Part shown: piece by piece, positions 9,998 through 20,687 of the stretch
Numbering within the stretch: position 1 is the first letter of the stretch
Layout: every line of letters begins with the position of its first letter
Assembly (NCBI GenBank): GCA_963920575.1
Contig: OY986970.1
Coordinates: forward strand, 16,982,095-17,046,094
Origin: Narthecium ossifragum
Lineage: Eukaryota > Streptophyta > Magnoliopsida > Dioscoreales > Nartheciaceae
DNA: 64,000 bases
Direction of reading: 5' to 3'
The notes under the pieces: model-generated
What the model saw: only the letters and a program-made list of their open reading frames with translations
Databases searched by the model: none
What the model was told of the DNA's origin: nothing
Made by a program: the position numbers and the translations under genes

Positions 9998-10740
9998 CCT
10001 GGGGAACGACACGACCCACCGTACAATGCCTCGAAAGGTGCTACTCCAAGACTGGACTGGTAGCTGTTGTTGTAGGCAAACTCTACCAAGGGAAAGTTCT
10101 CCACCCAGCTGCCTTCAGCATCGAGTACACATGCTCTCAGCATGTCCTCTAAGATCTAGTTCGTTCTCACTGACTGCCCGTCTATCTGCGGATGAAAAGC
10201 CGTACTGACGGTCAGGAGTGTGCCAACTGCCTCCTGAAAGCCTCGCCAAAACCTACTAATGAGCCTGGGTTCACAGTCTGACACTATAGACATTGGAACT
10301 CCATCTAGTCTGACCACCTCTCTGACATACAAACTGCCCAATCTGTCTGTCGAGTCTGTCATCCGCATAGGCAGGAAGTGCGCCGATTTGGTCAATCAAT
10401 CAACGATGACCCAAATCACGTCATTCCCCCTAAGAGATCTCGGTAGCCCGGTCACGAAGTCCATCGTGATGTTCTCCAACTTCCACTCAGCCAGTGGAAG
10501 GGGCTGAAGTAACCCAGGAGTTCGCTGGTGCTATGCCTTGTCCTTCTGACAGGTAAGACAGTGCGATACGAACTCCGTCACTGCCCTCTTCATCCTGCAC
10601 CACCAGAACTGTCGCCGCATGTCCTGGTACATCTTGGTGCCCCCAGGATGAATTGTAAAATGAGAGTGATGGAACTCTCGTAGGACGTCGTCTCGTAGAG
10701 CTGGATCTGCTGGAACCGCTACTTTTCCTCTGAATCATAG
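9998..10740 (-). pseudogene. E1 integrase zinc-binding and catalytic domains
   Basis: On the minus strand one frame gives the HHCC domain (HHSHFTIHPGGTKMYQD ... HCLTCQ), then TMDFVTGLP with the first catalytic Asp. A TGA follows at the position of Arg in related elements (VIVD-stop-LTKSAHFLP), the change expected from CGA deamination. Next come IVSDCEP with the second Asp, and FHPQIDGQSVRTN, where the usual catalytic Glu (GQSERT) is Val. A stop follows at once. Normal function would be strand transfer of element DNA into chromatin. Loss of the Glu and two stops make this copy dead. Confidence 0.87.
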
Positions 10741-11204
10741 CCCGCTACTCTGCTTCTGAATCGTAGCCCCCCGTCTGACGATACTATCCAGTCCCCATCT
10801 GCGCCCTCCGTGCCTGGCGATGTGCGCAACTCCTCGAGCACTGCGTAACTGCGCTGCGCCTCTATCACTCTGTCTAGGACCGCTAGCATACTTTGCACTG
10901 TGTAGAGGAAGCTGCTGGATCCCTGATCCTCAAACTCGAGCCTCAATTGGCCCGCTGTCTCCAATGTCTGCCACTACCGCGCTGATAACCCTGCTACTGC
11001 TGCTCCGGTGTCTCTCACATGTCTGCTCAGCGCGTCTGCTATGACGTTTGCCTTACCAGGATGGTAATCCAACGCAAAGTCGTAGTCCTCCAGTAGCTCT
11101 ATCCAGCGTCGCTGCATTCGGTTGAGGTCATGTTGGGTGAAAACGTGCCTCAAACTCTTATGGTTTGAGAAGACAGAGAACTTCTCACCATAGAGGTAAT
11201 AACG
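10741..11204 (-). pseudogene. E1 linker between RNase H and integrase
   Basis: Continues the pol alignment (the same text recurs at 23300-23765 in E3) but is broken by several stops and shifts. Fragments such as LEFEDQGSSSFLYTV and VLDRVIEAQ are visible. This part normally carries the end of RNase H and the start of integrase. Confidence 0.65.
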
Positions 11205-11470
11205 TTAGGTCTTCAGGGCGAAGACAACTGCTGCTAACTCCAAGTCATGGGTCGGGTAGTTCCTCTCATGGTTCTTTAGCTGACGAGAACCATAGGCAAC
11301 TACGTGTCCCTCCTGCATGAGGACACACCCCAAACGCTCATAGCTGGCGTCACGGTAGACACAGTAACCAACGCCTCGCTCAGGGACGATCAACACCGGC
11401 TCACGGGTCAACCTCGTCCTCAGCTCTACAAAGGCTCGCTCACAAGCATCATCCCACACGAAGCGGGACG
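11205..11470 (-). pseudogene. E1 RNase H-like domain
   Basis: The translation [66 protein letters not shown] and [15 protein letters not shown] is the RNase H-type domain that follows RT in Ty3/gypsy pol. It degrades the RNA strand of the hybrid. The first catalytic Asp is present in YRDAS. The frame is open for about 85 residues and then stops. Confidence 0.88.
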
Positions 11471-12110
11471 GCCTTTTGTGTCAGTCTGGTCATCGGTCTG
11501 GCAACTCTGGACAAGTCCCGCATGAACCGTCTGTAGTATCCCGCCTGGTCTAGGAAGTTTTGGACCTCAAACACTGTCCTCGGTCTCTGCTACTGTACCA
11601 CTGCCTCAACCTTGGCCGGGTCAACTGAGATCCCTGTTGGTGACACCTTGTGTCCAAGAAATCCTACCTGTGCAAGCCAGAACTCACACTTGGAAGCTTT
11701 GGCATATAACCAATCCTCATGAAGAAGCTGCAACACTGTCACCAAGTGTCGCCCGTGCTTCTCCTCTGACCGAGAGTAGATCAGAATGTCGTCGACGAAC
11801 ACCACCACAAACTGGTCTAGGAACGGCCGGAAGATCCTTTGCATCAGATCCATGAACGCTGCTGGTGCCTTCGTCAGCCCAAACGGCATCACCACGAACT
11901 CGTACAGGTCGTACCCAGTCCGAAAAGGCGTCTTCGGGATGTCGCAATCCTGAACCCTCAACTGGTGGTAGCCTGTGCGGAGGTCGATCTTTGAGAAGAT
12001 TGAAGATCCTCACAACTAGTCGAACAAGTCGTCGATCCGCTGCATCGGATACCTGTTCTTCACCGTCACCCTGTTGAGCCGCTTGTAGTCTATGCAAAGT
12101 CAAAGGGTAT
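11471..12110 (-). pseudogene. E1 reverse transcriptase
   Basis: The main open part (11961 to 11590) reads [21 protein letters not shown], then [15 protein letters not shown], then [15 protein letters not shown], which holds the two catalytic Asp residues of the FVDD box. The frame continues with [18 protein letters not shown] and RT-connection sequence. Upstream, in the other frames, are remnants of the fingers ([19 protein letters not shown]) broken by a TAG near 12015. It would synthesise cDNA from the element RNA. Most residues match Tekay/Del chromoviruses. The PBS is missing in this copy. Confidence 0.9.
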
Positions 12111-12925
12111 CATCCTTCTTCTTTGCGAATAACACTGGCGCCCCCTAGGGATGAAGCCTCTGCTGATTAGCTCGTCCAACTGAGTCCTCAACTCGCTCTG
12201 CTCTGCTGGTGCCATCCAGAAAGCTGGCAGAGAGATTGGTGCGGTACTTGGTACTAGGTCGATCTCAAAATCGACCTCTCTGGACGGTGGAAGCCCTGAC
12301 AACACATCGGGATTCATGTCTGTAAAGTCGCACACGATCCTGGGAAAACTGTTATGTTGCACTCCCTCAGAACCAAACAGGGACAGGCTGGCCAGCAAGG
12401 CTGAAAGCTCACCGCAACACCTCCCCACACCACAAGCAAAGGAATCGGCTGAGAACCAATCCCCCAACAACACAAACCGTGTCCCGTCGGGTGTCCAAGC
12501 GACCACCCTCTGGCGACCACAGTCAATGATGGCTCGGTATACTGATAACCAGTCCATACCGAGTTTCACATCGAAGCCCGTCATGTCTAGCACTCGCAGG
12601 TCTAGACAGACACGGAGGCCTCCAACCTCCAAAGAACAAGATCGACAGACCCGATCAATCCTGGCTGTCCCGTCGATCGGTGAGTCTACTTACTGTGCCA
12701 CCCCTAGCTAACTCGTTTCTAATCCTAACGACGTCACACACACGCTAGCAACATAGGAATGAGACGTCACAGAATCTATCAGCACATCTACTAAAGAACT
12801 AGAAAGCTGAAAGATACATCGGAGTACAGATAGCTCTCCTATTGCATGTTGGTATTGCGCAGGCGGCTGGTACAGCTGAACGGTGTCCGGCTGCTCATGC
12901 TCTGGGAGTGAAAACACACGCCCTC
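12090..12925 (-). pseudogene. E1 protease and RT N-terminal linker
   Basis: From 12917 the frame gives LIDSVTSHSYV, the retropepsin active-site loop in which the usual D-S-G is D-S-V. From 12632 a 180-residue frame gives VCLDLRVLDMTGFDVKLGMDWLSVYRAIIDCG, the second half of the protease fold, then FPEVL-type linker sequence and SREVDFEIDLVPSTAPIS and LDELISRGFIPRG at the start of RT. The active-site change and the break between the two frames indicate loss of function. Confidence 0.85.
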
Positions 12926-13790
12926 GCTGGCCACCTCCACCTCTGGAGCGACTCGGTCTAGCCCCTGATCTGCGCCCACCACTGCTCCCCTACCAAGCAC
13001 TGGACCCTTTGCCTCTACTGCCCTGCGGCATAGCGCCCCGCGCTCCTCGCAGGTGACAGCCTCTACGGAAGTGTTGCCCGCACTGGAAACACATGACTGA
13101 CGCGCCACTAGGCTGCTGACCCTGGCCTCCCCCTGACAAAGCCTGCCCAGATGGCCCAGCCATCAGGAGAAACTCGCCCGCTGGACCTGGCAAACGTGGC
13201 TGGAAGTGCTGTGGGCGCCGCGACTGCTGCTGGAAGGGTCGCGGACGCCGCTGTTGGAACTGCAACTACGCCTCCACTACCAAGGCGCAGTTCAGAACTG
13301 CTGGGTACGTCTGGAAGCGGTGGGAACACGTCTCCTCCTGATCTCCAGTCGAAGCCCCCACTCGAACTGCCGTGCCCTGGCTGTCAGATCTGCTGCCACT
13401 GCCCCCGCAAAACGGACCAGATGTGTGAACCGAGTGGCATACTGTTGAACAAAGCGAGTGCCCTGTAGAAGGGACTGGTACTCGTGGGACAGGGTGTCAC
13501 ATGTACTCTCCGGAAAGTACGCGTCCAAGAACAACGCTCTTAACTCCTCCTACAGTGGTGCCTCTCCGCCACTGGTGTGCTGGGTGGTGCACCACCAGTC
13601 AAGGGCATCCCGTCGAACTGAAACACCACGAGGGTGACCTGGATCCAGTCATCCTCAATGAAGAGAGCGCCGAGAACGCGCGTGACTCCTCGGAGCCAGC
13701 CGTCTACTGGCAACCATTGTAACAAGCGAACTCCACGATGGAATGTGATCTTGTCAGCTGATATCTGCATCAACAATACATGCTTCATCT
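12840..13790 (-). pseudogene. E1 gag (capsid and nucleocapsid remnants)
   Basis: Capsid part: FLDAYFPESTCDTLSHEYQS and FVQQYATRFTHLVRFAG, the retrotransposon gag core, in the frame 13534-13292. Nucleocapsid part: a Q- and R-rich stretch (FQQQSRRPQHFQPRLPG), then CFQCGQHFRRGC. This is a damaged CCHC zinc knuckle: the usual C-X2-C-X4-H-X4-C is shortened between the second Cys and the end. Gag would form the particle and bind RNA. Upstream (to about 13790) only scattered gag-like pieces remain, and no start codon or leader is identifiable. Confidence 0.82.
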
Positions 13791-15003
13791 GAGATCTACG
13801 TCGTCCACTCTGACCGTCTCTCTTTCCATAGGTGGGATGTCGTGCTGAAAGTCAACAAAGTGATCATGGGCTTTTGAGAACTGTACTTAAGCTCGACCTT
13901 GAATCTGGAATCATGACCTGAAATGGTGGAAGCTAAAACAACATGCAGTCTGTTCACCTTTCTGGTATGCGACCTGCTAAACTGCTCTGTAGTATCTGTA
14001 CTCCTCATTGACAATAGACGTATTGATTTGGTCAGTCAGGTAATGATGTTCCGAATCACATGAAATCCTCTCGGTATCCTCGATATCTTGGTGATGAAAT
14101 CCGTCATGCCATGATCTCCACTTTGACACCGGAAAGGGCCGTAACAAGTCTGCAACCTGTCGACATTCCGCCTCCACCTCCTGACAGGTAAGGTTACAAG
14201 GAAAGAACTCTGCGTCTGACTTTTGCATTTGGTGCCAAGTAAGTTGATGACGAAGTCCATGACATATCTCCATGCCTCCAGGATGAACAGCAGCAAGGAA
14301 GGAGTGGATCTCACGTACGATGCCCTCACGCAGTTATGAAACTGCTACTCGATCTCAGGAGCACAATTAACTATCTGCTGACACCGTCCATCTCTCGTTC
14401 ACGTGCCTGGTATCTTTCGAAGCAAAAATCTCTATACGCTCTACTTCATTGTCGCTCCACGTCATTGTCATTCCACATCATCATGACTCTGGCTGAAGTG
14501 CTGACGTACTCTGAATCATCAAAGGAAGCTATTTGAGATATGGTTCTCGGAACTCGGTCCAACTGACTGTCTGTGTCCAACGAGCTGACAAATCCATCAA
14601 GGCTACTCTAGTCTCTCTAACAATCACTGATGGCTATCACCCTTAAAGGCACTGACGTCGTCTCTTCAAGACAGAGATCCGACTTCTTGGTCATCTTGAT
14701 CAACGGTCCTACGATTCTAGAGATGTCTTTTCTGGATCTCGAACATAGTCTTCGACCTCTATCGTCTCAACTAATCCGCATGCCACTGACACAATCTGTC
14801 AGCCAATTCCTGTGTCTGTAGGTTAAGATCTCGCACCAGAAGCCTCATAATGTTGATGCTTCCTCAGTAGCTATGACGTGGTCCTCAAACGTCACTCAGA
14901 CACTTCAACATGCGAGTAGATGTGATGCTATCGGCTAATACTACTGCGAACTGATCAAGGCATGGTCTGAAGATCCTCAACATCAGGTCCATGAATGTCG
15001 CAT
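13790..15003 (-). pseudogene. E2 pol remnant: integrase to RT
   Basis: Alignment by eye to E1 places integrase core at about 13840-14330, RNase H/RT text at about 14560-14720 and RT (around the catalytic box) at 14880-15003. Open frames do not exceed about 100 residues on the minus strand and none carries a full motif. Compared with E1 the segment is compressed by internal deletions. It is interrupted exactly at the S2 target site. Confidence 0.6.
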
Positions 15004-16520
15004 GCGCGTGTCGCGCCCCAACCCGCAAAAGCCCAACCGAGCCGGGCGACGTGAACCGAAACCTAACAAATCGCGGAAAATATTGGCGAGGGTTCCCTCT
15101 AACCTATTGGTCTCCCTAACAATCATCATAAACATCCTCATATTTAAAAGACATAATTAAAGAAGCCTCGAACCACATATTACAAAACCCAAGTGAATTT
15201 AATATACATATCCTCGGAGAGAGGAAGATCCAAATTCAACATTAAACACTCTCGTAGGAGACTAACTAACATAGGGTATAAAGCCGTAAATGATCACCAC
15301 CTCTCAGACTCCGCCTGGCGCCACCACAACGCTGACCAACTGCCCGGTAGGGGCCACCGAAGAGGAGCGGACACCTGCAAAATACAGCCCGGGTAGGAGT
15401 GAGCATAAAGCTAAGTAGGGTTCTACACGACCACACACAGAAGGAAGAGAGAAACGCAACAGTCTCACCCTCAAGTAAGACCTGGGTGTATACAGGGGTC
15501 CCATAACCCCATCGCGTCTCCCTGAGACCCACGATCATGGTCTTCTAGCTGAGCTGGTCACATGTCAGGTCACACTCAGTAGCAGGAACAACACTGCTGG
15601 CTCACAAGCAAGGAAAGGCACTGTAGGCGGCAAATGGCACCGCTGAGTAGGCAACTCCTCTACTCAAGAGTCAACACAGTGGGACACCAGCTACACCTCA
15701 ACATCCGACTCGAGGCCGACACGAGCTCTACAATCACCAAGCAATAGTGTACCAGTCATCTAGGCCTATCATCAAGTTTGACTGGACACCACAATTCGAA
15801 CCGGGTCCAAACTACCCAACCCCGGTCCTAGGGCTAAATCTGAGCTTCCAGCCTCGGGACGGCGACCCACAGATCACCCACGCCCTAACCATGCAACTAA
15901 TCCATAACAAGGAATGCATGCTATGAACATACACAAGTAAGAGGTAAGCATGCAACAGTATGTTAAGGATAGCATACAAGTCCAACTGAATCGCTGCAGC
16001 GGTACTACCAACTGCTGCCAGCCGATCCGCCGCGGGTCCCGGCATTACGACGGTACCATGACCGTCAACCGCGGACTCCTGCAACGGGAAGTAACCCCGA
16101 CAACTCTGATGAATAGTAAAATATAATATTAGATGTTTCGAACATATAATATTATTTAAGTCACCAAAAACCTCTACATAGAGGCTAATTGACCCGTCGA
16201 TCCGATGTCCAAACGACGTCGGATTCGAGATCCAACTTAGACACTAGTAGATCAACATGCTGGGATCAACATATCCAAAATCAGGAAACTTCTAATGGCT
16301 CGATTAACGGGAAAACACTAATCCAATCCGCTAATCAAACTAACTTACCATTTACTTGCTGCAACGCAGCCCACCAGTAAGAAATTCATAACAAATCGTA
16401 GGCAAATCAGACAATTATGAAATCAGTTGGGTCTGAGAGTAGATTAAAAGATCTACAACTCTTATGCTCAGTACAACCCGAGAACATGCACGTACCGATC
16501 GAAACACTCGTCGTAAACCG

Positions 16521-16539
16521 GCTGTTCTTCAAGAACAGC
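16521..16539. promoter_or_regulatory. Perfect 9+1+9 palindrome (HSE-like)
   Basis: GCTGTTCTTCAAGAACAGC, containing TTCAAGAA, the two-unit heat-shock-element core TTC-NN-GAA. The same 19 nt are kept at 57373-57391 in the E7 LTR. Whether any heat-shock factor binds is unknown. Confidence 0.5.
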
Positions 16540-16839
16540 AAAAACCAAAAAATTCGAGATTAAACATGCTTAAATCCTACTAAACTCTCAACCAAAGCTT
16601 GTGAAACTTATAACAGAAATTACACTAAGCAAGAGGAATCCAACAACACAAAGAACACAAAAAACCCCCTAAACTAACTCAGGTAGGTAGAAACCTACCG
16701 AAAACGCTAAACCTTGGCTGATTCCCCGCTAACCAGTCACCAACCCAGCTTCAAACCACACCAGGGATCTTCCTCACGCCGCCACAGATCCAACGAGCAT
16801 TCAAACGACCAAAACGGTGGCCGGAGGAGGGAGAACGGA

Positions 16840-17000
16840 GAGGAAGAAGCGGCTACTGGAAACAGGGGAAGCATAGCTTGCGGGAAGAAGAAAGAAGAAG
16901 GAAGAAGAAGGAGAAGGAGAAGAGGAAGAAGAGGAAGTGGAAAAGCCAGGAAAGGGGGGAGGATAAGGATGAGGGGGAGGAGAAGAGAGAAAGTCCTCTC
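16840..17000. repeat. Purine-rich (GAAGAA) low-complexity tract
   Basis: GAAGAAGAAAGAAGAAGG-type sequence inside S2. The frames it opens (Lys/Arg/Glu-rich on the plus strand) are not genes. An equivalent tract lies at 57720-57880 in E7. Confidence 0.85.
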
Positions 17001-17316
17001 TCCCTCTGACAGTGGAGAGCGACGGCCAACGGCGGCCGTCCTCTCAACTCCACCAGTCTAATCAAGAAAGATCGATCTCCTTAGCAAGAAAGATCGATCT
17101 CCTTTGCCCAGAAACACAAACTTGGGCTAAAACACAAGGCCAAGCTCGGATCTTCCGATCCCGGGTTTACCTAACCATTCTAATCAAACACTAACACAAA
17201 CAAGGTCAGTGTGTGCACACGCAGGTGTGAAACAAACCAACAAGGCATAATTTACCAAATTGCCCTTGCGGTCTACAATGAGCCACAGGGTTAGAGGGGC
17301 AGGTCCTCACAGCGCG

Positions 17317-18344
17317 TCTGTCGGTTCCAAGGGCACGACCACGAACTCATATGCTGCATATCTGGTCTGGAATGACACCTACGGGACATCGCGGTCCCGA
17401 ACCCTCATCCGATGTAGTGACTGCGAAGGCCAATCTTTGAAATTCTCGACTAATCTCTCAGCCGCTAAACATGCCGCCAAAGCATATAGCAGACACGTAC
17501 TCTTCGCTGCAATGCTATCTATCTTCCTGAAGCCAATGCATGCACAAAAGGAATCATCCGCAAGAACCTCGATCTCAATTTCAGTATCCCACGAATGCGA
17601 TAAATCAGGGAGCTCCTTAGAAAAGACAGCTGCACGACCAAACAACAATACGAGAGGAAAACCTGCTCTGCCGAGCACCCTCGAAAGCAAAGGGAAGGGC
17701 TTACCACAAGCTGATGAACAAGCCCCAGCTCTCCACAACAAGAAGGATCACCGACCCGCGATCTTCAACGAGAGCAAGACAACGCCGTCAGGTGTACCCA
17801 CGACACCTTCCCACGGCCAAACAACACAACTCGGTGCGCGGCTAACCAGCCCAAACTGAGGCAGTCGTCGAACCCCACGTGCACCACACGTCGGTGACGG
17901 ACACCTAGAGGCCTCCAATCTCTAGCAAATGCCCCCAACAAGAGCTATCGACCCAAGCTCTTGTCTCAATTGGTCGGTGGCTACTCCCAAAGCCACACCC
18001 GACTCCAATCCCGAGCCAACACGGCCGCATGGGAAAGAGTCACAAGGGAAACCCAGAACCATAAGAAAACCGCAAGCTGCAAGGAGCTCTGAAAGATGAT
18101 GGCAGAAGCTGAAAGCTGAAGTTGAAAACTGAAAGTCGAAGCTAATGGCTCTGAAAACTAGCTATTGTTGGAGCTACTCTCTCCTCAAGAGTGCGTGTGA
18201 ATCGCTGGTCGGACCAATCACCGCATCATCTCCAGCAAGCCTCTATCCAAAATTTGAACTCCGCGTCTACCCTAGGCACCTGCCCCATCTGAGGCGCTAA
18301 CCCACTGCTCTGCTCCACGCCGTACGTCATGCCCGACTGCTATG
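17317..18344 (-). pseudogene. E2 pol remnant: RT start and protease region
   Basis: Resumes E2 after S2. The minus-strand frame 17741-17379 ends with MRVRDRDVP, the RT motif written MRVQDCDIP in E1, so this is RT N-terminal text. It is preceded by sequence like the E1 linker (SWDTEIEIEV against SREVDFEIDLV) and, near 17800, TPDG. A plus-strand frame of 199 residues covering the same bases is a shadow. From about 17880 to 18344 only scattered similarity to E7 (54650-55010) is seen. Confidence 0.55.
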
Positions 18345-19705
18345 CAACAGGATGTGATGATAGTATAACAAGGTCTGTGCTTGGCACTCTGCCGGCCGGG
18401 GGTGGTGAACATGTATTTAAGGTCTGAAACTGATGCAGTGGTACAACCCCAACTGCCAGCCAGTTCACAAGCAACCTGCATCGGGAAGCAGCCCCACAAA
18501 CAACAGAAGACAAACCACGTAGGTAAAGGCCCTCGGTGCATGCCGGCATGCAAGGCTATGAAAAGCAGTAGGGCTACTCACCCACTTATTCTAAACATCC
18601 CATGAGTCATCACTCTCTGGCTAGCATGCTTAAGAATATGTACAAGGTATAAAACTATAAGAAATCTGTACATACAAAGCCCCGCGGGCAAAACGAATGA
18701 AAATCCCTCTCTGTTGTCAAAGGATCGATCTTTTCCTCCCAGGAAGATCGATCATCATCGCGATAGAGAGCATCCTCCATGTCGAGCCAAAGATGATCGA
18801 TCCTTCCTCCCAGGAAGATCGATCATCATCGCGACAGAGGACACCCTCCTTGTCGCGCCAAGGAAGATCGATCCTTCCTCCCAGAAAGATCGATCCTCCT
18901 CGTGACAAGGGCATCGATGCTACCCTGAACAAGGATCGGTCATCTTCACCAGATGATCGATCATGCTCGGGCTCAGCATGACCAATAATGAAGGATCAAT
19001 CTTTCGCCAAGAAAGATTGATCTTGTTGGGTTCTCCGGCGAACCTCCAGCGAGAAATACCGTCGGAAAACTCCACCAAATCCCACAAAACCTTGAGATCT
19101 GGTAGTACGAAGGACCACGAGTCCAAACCGGTAATAATAGTGCAAACTAACCAACATGCATCTAGATCTAAGCAAAAGAAGATCACAAACAACTCAAACT
19201 CACAAAAACCGGAAAACAAACGTAGGTAGGATCCCTACCTAGCCTAGAGCAGCTTCAATCCCAGCTGCACGGCCATGGATCGTCCCAAATCTCTTCAAAA
19301 TCCAGTAGCTCTGAGCTCAAGAACGCGGATTTCAAAAGGGATTCGAGGAAGAAAATTACGTCCGTTTTGTAGACAAACGAACCGACCTATGAATGATCGA
19401 TCTTTCCCCTAAGGAAAGATCAATCCTTCATGATGATCGCGCCTTGACTTTCTGACATTAAAAGATCGATCTTCTAGCAAGGAAAGATCGATCCCTTAGG
19501 TGCATAAAGCTAGACTTGGGCTAAAACTCAAGCCCAAGCTCGGATCTTTTGATCCCGGGTCCAACTAACATTTCTAATCAAACAGTAACACAAACATGGT
19601 TAGTGTGTGCACACGCGGGTGTGAAACAAACCAACAAGGCGTAATTTACCAAATTACCCTTACGGTCTATAACGAGCCACAGGGGTAGAGGGACAGGTCC
19701 TCACA
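18345..19705 (-). repeat. Chromovirus LTR fragment
   Basis: Interior and right end of an E1-type LTR, ending GACAGGTCCTCACA at 19705; about the first 700 bp are missing. Palindrome arrays at 18719-19022 and 19393-19492. Probably the 5' LTR of E2 or a separate insertion; without the left end this cannot be settled. Confidence 0.75.
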
Positions 19706-20507
19706 ATATAACTGTCCATTAGATGCATAACGATAGGGCGTGAGCGAAGGGTTGATCGCCGATCCGAGACTTTCGGATAGCTCGAATTTAGCTCTAGGAC
19801 CGTGGCGGATAGCACGGTCCAGGTTGGATTGTAATATTCAGTCGATATTGATGATAGGCTTAGATGACTTGAATACATATTGATTGATGATTTACAGGTC
19901 ACGTCGGCCTCAAGCCGGTTCTGAGGTGTAGCCGGTGTCCAGTGATCCATGTCTCTTGAGTAGAGGGTGTGCCTACTCAGCGGTGTCGTTTCCCGCCTAG
20001 TAGTGTCGGTTTCCTACTTGCGAGACTGCAGTGCTGGTTTCCTGCTCACTGGTACACACGGTGGGGTTATGGGACCCCTGTGTACATCCAGGCTTGCTTG
20101 AGGGTGACACTGTTGTGTTCCCTCCCTTTCTGTGTGTCATAGTGTAGAACTCTACTGAGCGTTTTGCAGGTGCAGGCGTTAGCTCTTCTTCAGTGGCCCC
20201 TACTGGGCAGGTTGTTTGGTGGTGCAGCGGCGTCTGGCTATGCTTGAGGAGCGGCCATCATTTGTACCCCTTTTTGTTTAGATAGCCTCCTACGGGAGTG
20301 TGATGTATAAAGTGTTGTACCCTTTTTTGAGGACGTAAATCATATTATATTATATCTCTTGTTAATTATTGTTAATTTCGGGTACTTATGAAATGTTTAG
20401 GGAAACCAGTAAGTTAGAAGGAACCCTCGCCAAATTATTCCGCATTTAGTTAGTTTTCGGTTCGTGTCGCCGGGCCCGGTTGGGCCTTCGTGGGTCGGGG
20501 CGTTACA
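19706..20507 (+). repeat. Inverted chromovirus LTR fragment (plus orientation)
   Basis: Reads as the reverse complement of the left 800 bp of the chromovirus LTR: AGCCGGTGTCCAGTGA, CTACTCAGCGGTG, CCTCCTACGGGAGTG, ending TGGGTCGGGGCGTTACA at 20507. It therefore faces the LTR fragments on both sides. No target duplication was found. Confidence 0.8.
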
Positions 20508-20687
20508 GTGTGCGCTACGCGTGTGTGAAACCAACCCCGCCAAGGGTAATTTACCAAATTACCCCCAAAGCCGCAGCGATCAAAGGAGATTGCGAAGCAA
20601 GACCAACCGAGCCAAACCAACCGAACCAGGCCCTCGACCGACATGATCGGACCGGGTTGGAGGTACGGGGAGGTACGGGTCCTTACA
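20508..20687 (-). repeat. Chromovirus LTR tip
   Basis: The last 180 bp of a minus-oriented LTR (GTGTGAAACCAACC, TTTACCAAATTACC, ending GGTCCTTACA), joined directly to the inverted fragment on its left and to another LTR interior on its right. Confidence 0.7.

Larger units (their letters stand above)
5178..13790 (-). mobile_element. E1: Tekay/Del-like chromovirus, 5' end missing
   Basis: Left to right: 3' LTR, integrase, RNase H, RT, protease, gag, which is the order of a minus-strand Ty3/gypsy element. The integrase is split by solo LTR S1. No primer-binding site or 5' LTR follows gag; near 13790 the sequence passes directly into the pol remnant of E2. All coding parts have stops or frameshifts. 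Confidence 0.82.
15009..17311 (-). mobile_element. S2: chromovirus solo LTR, second subfamily
   Basis: Starts TGTCGCGCCCCAACCC and ends GTCCTCACA; perfect target duplication GCGCG at 15004-15008 and 17312-17316. RT text of E2 resumes directly after it. It differs from the E1-type LTR: a purine-rich tract (16840-17000), a 19-nt palindrome at 16521-16539, almost no GATCGATC in the downstream cluster, and only two GATCGATC in the promoter-side cluster (17070-17100). It shares these traits with the LTR of E7. Confidence 0.92.
13790..19705 (-). mobile_element. E2: strongly diverged chromovirus of a second lineage
   Basis: The pol order integrase, RNase H/RT, RT, protease can be followed at nucleotide level against E1, but with many small indels and no long open frame. 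The nearest relative in the window is E7 (53393-55958), which shares the same altered text. It is split by solo LTR S2. Its own right LTR is the truncated copy at 18345-19705. No primer-binding site was found. Confidence 0.65.

Noticed and set aside
16714..17061. Basic Arg/Lys/Glu-rich protein on the plus strand, and the similar frame at 57591-58055
   Set aside because: Both are translations of purine-rich low-complexity tracts in related LTRs, antisense to the element.
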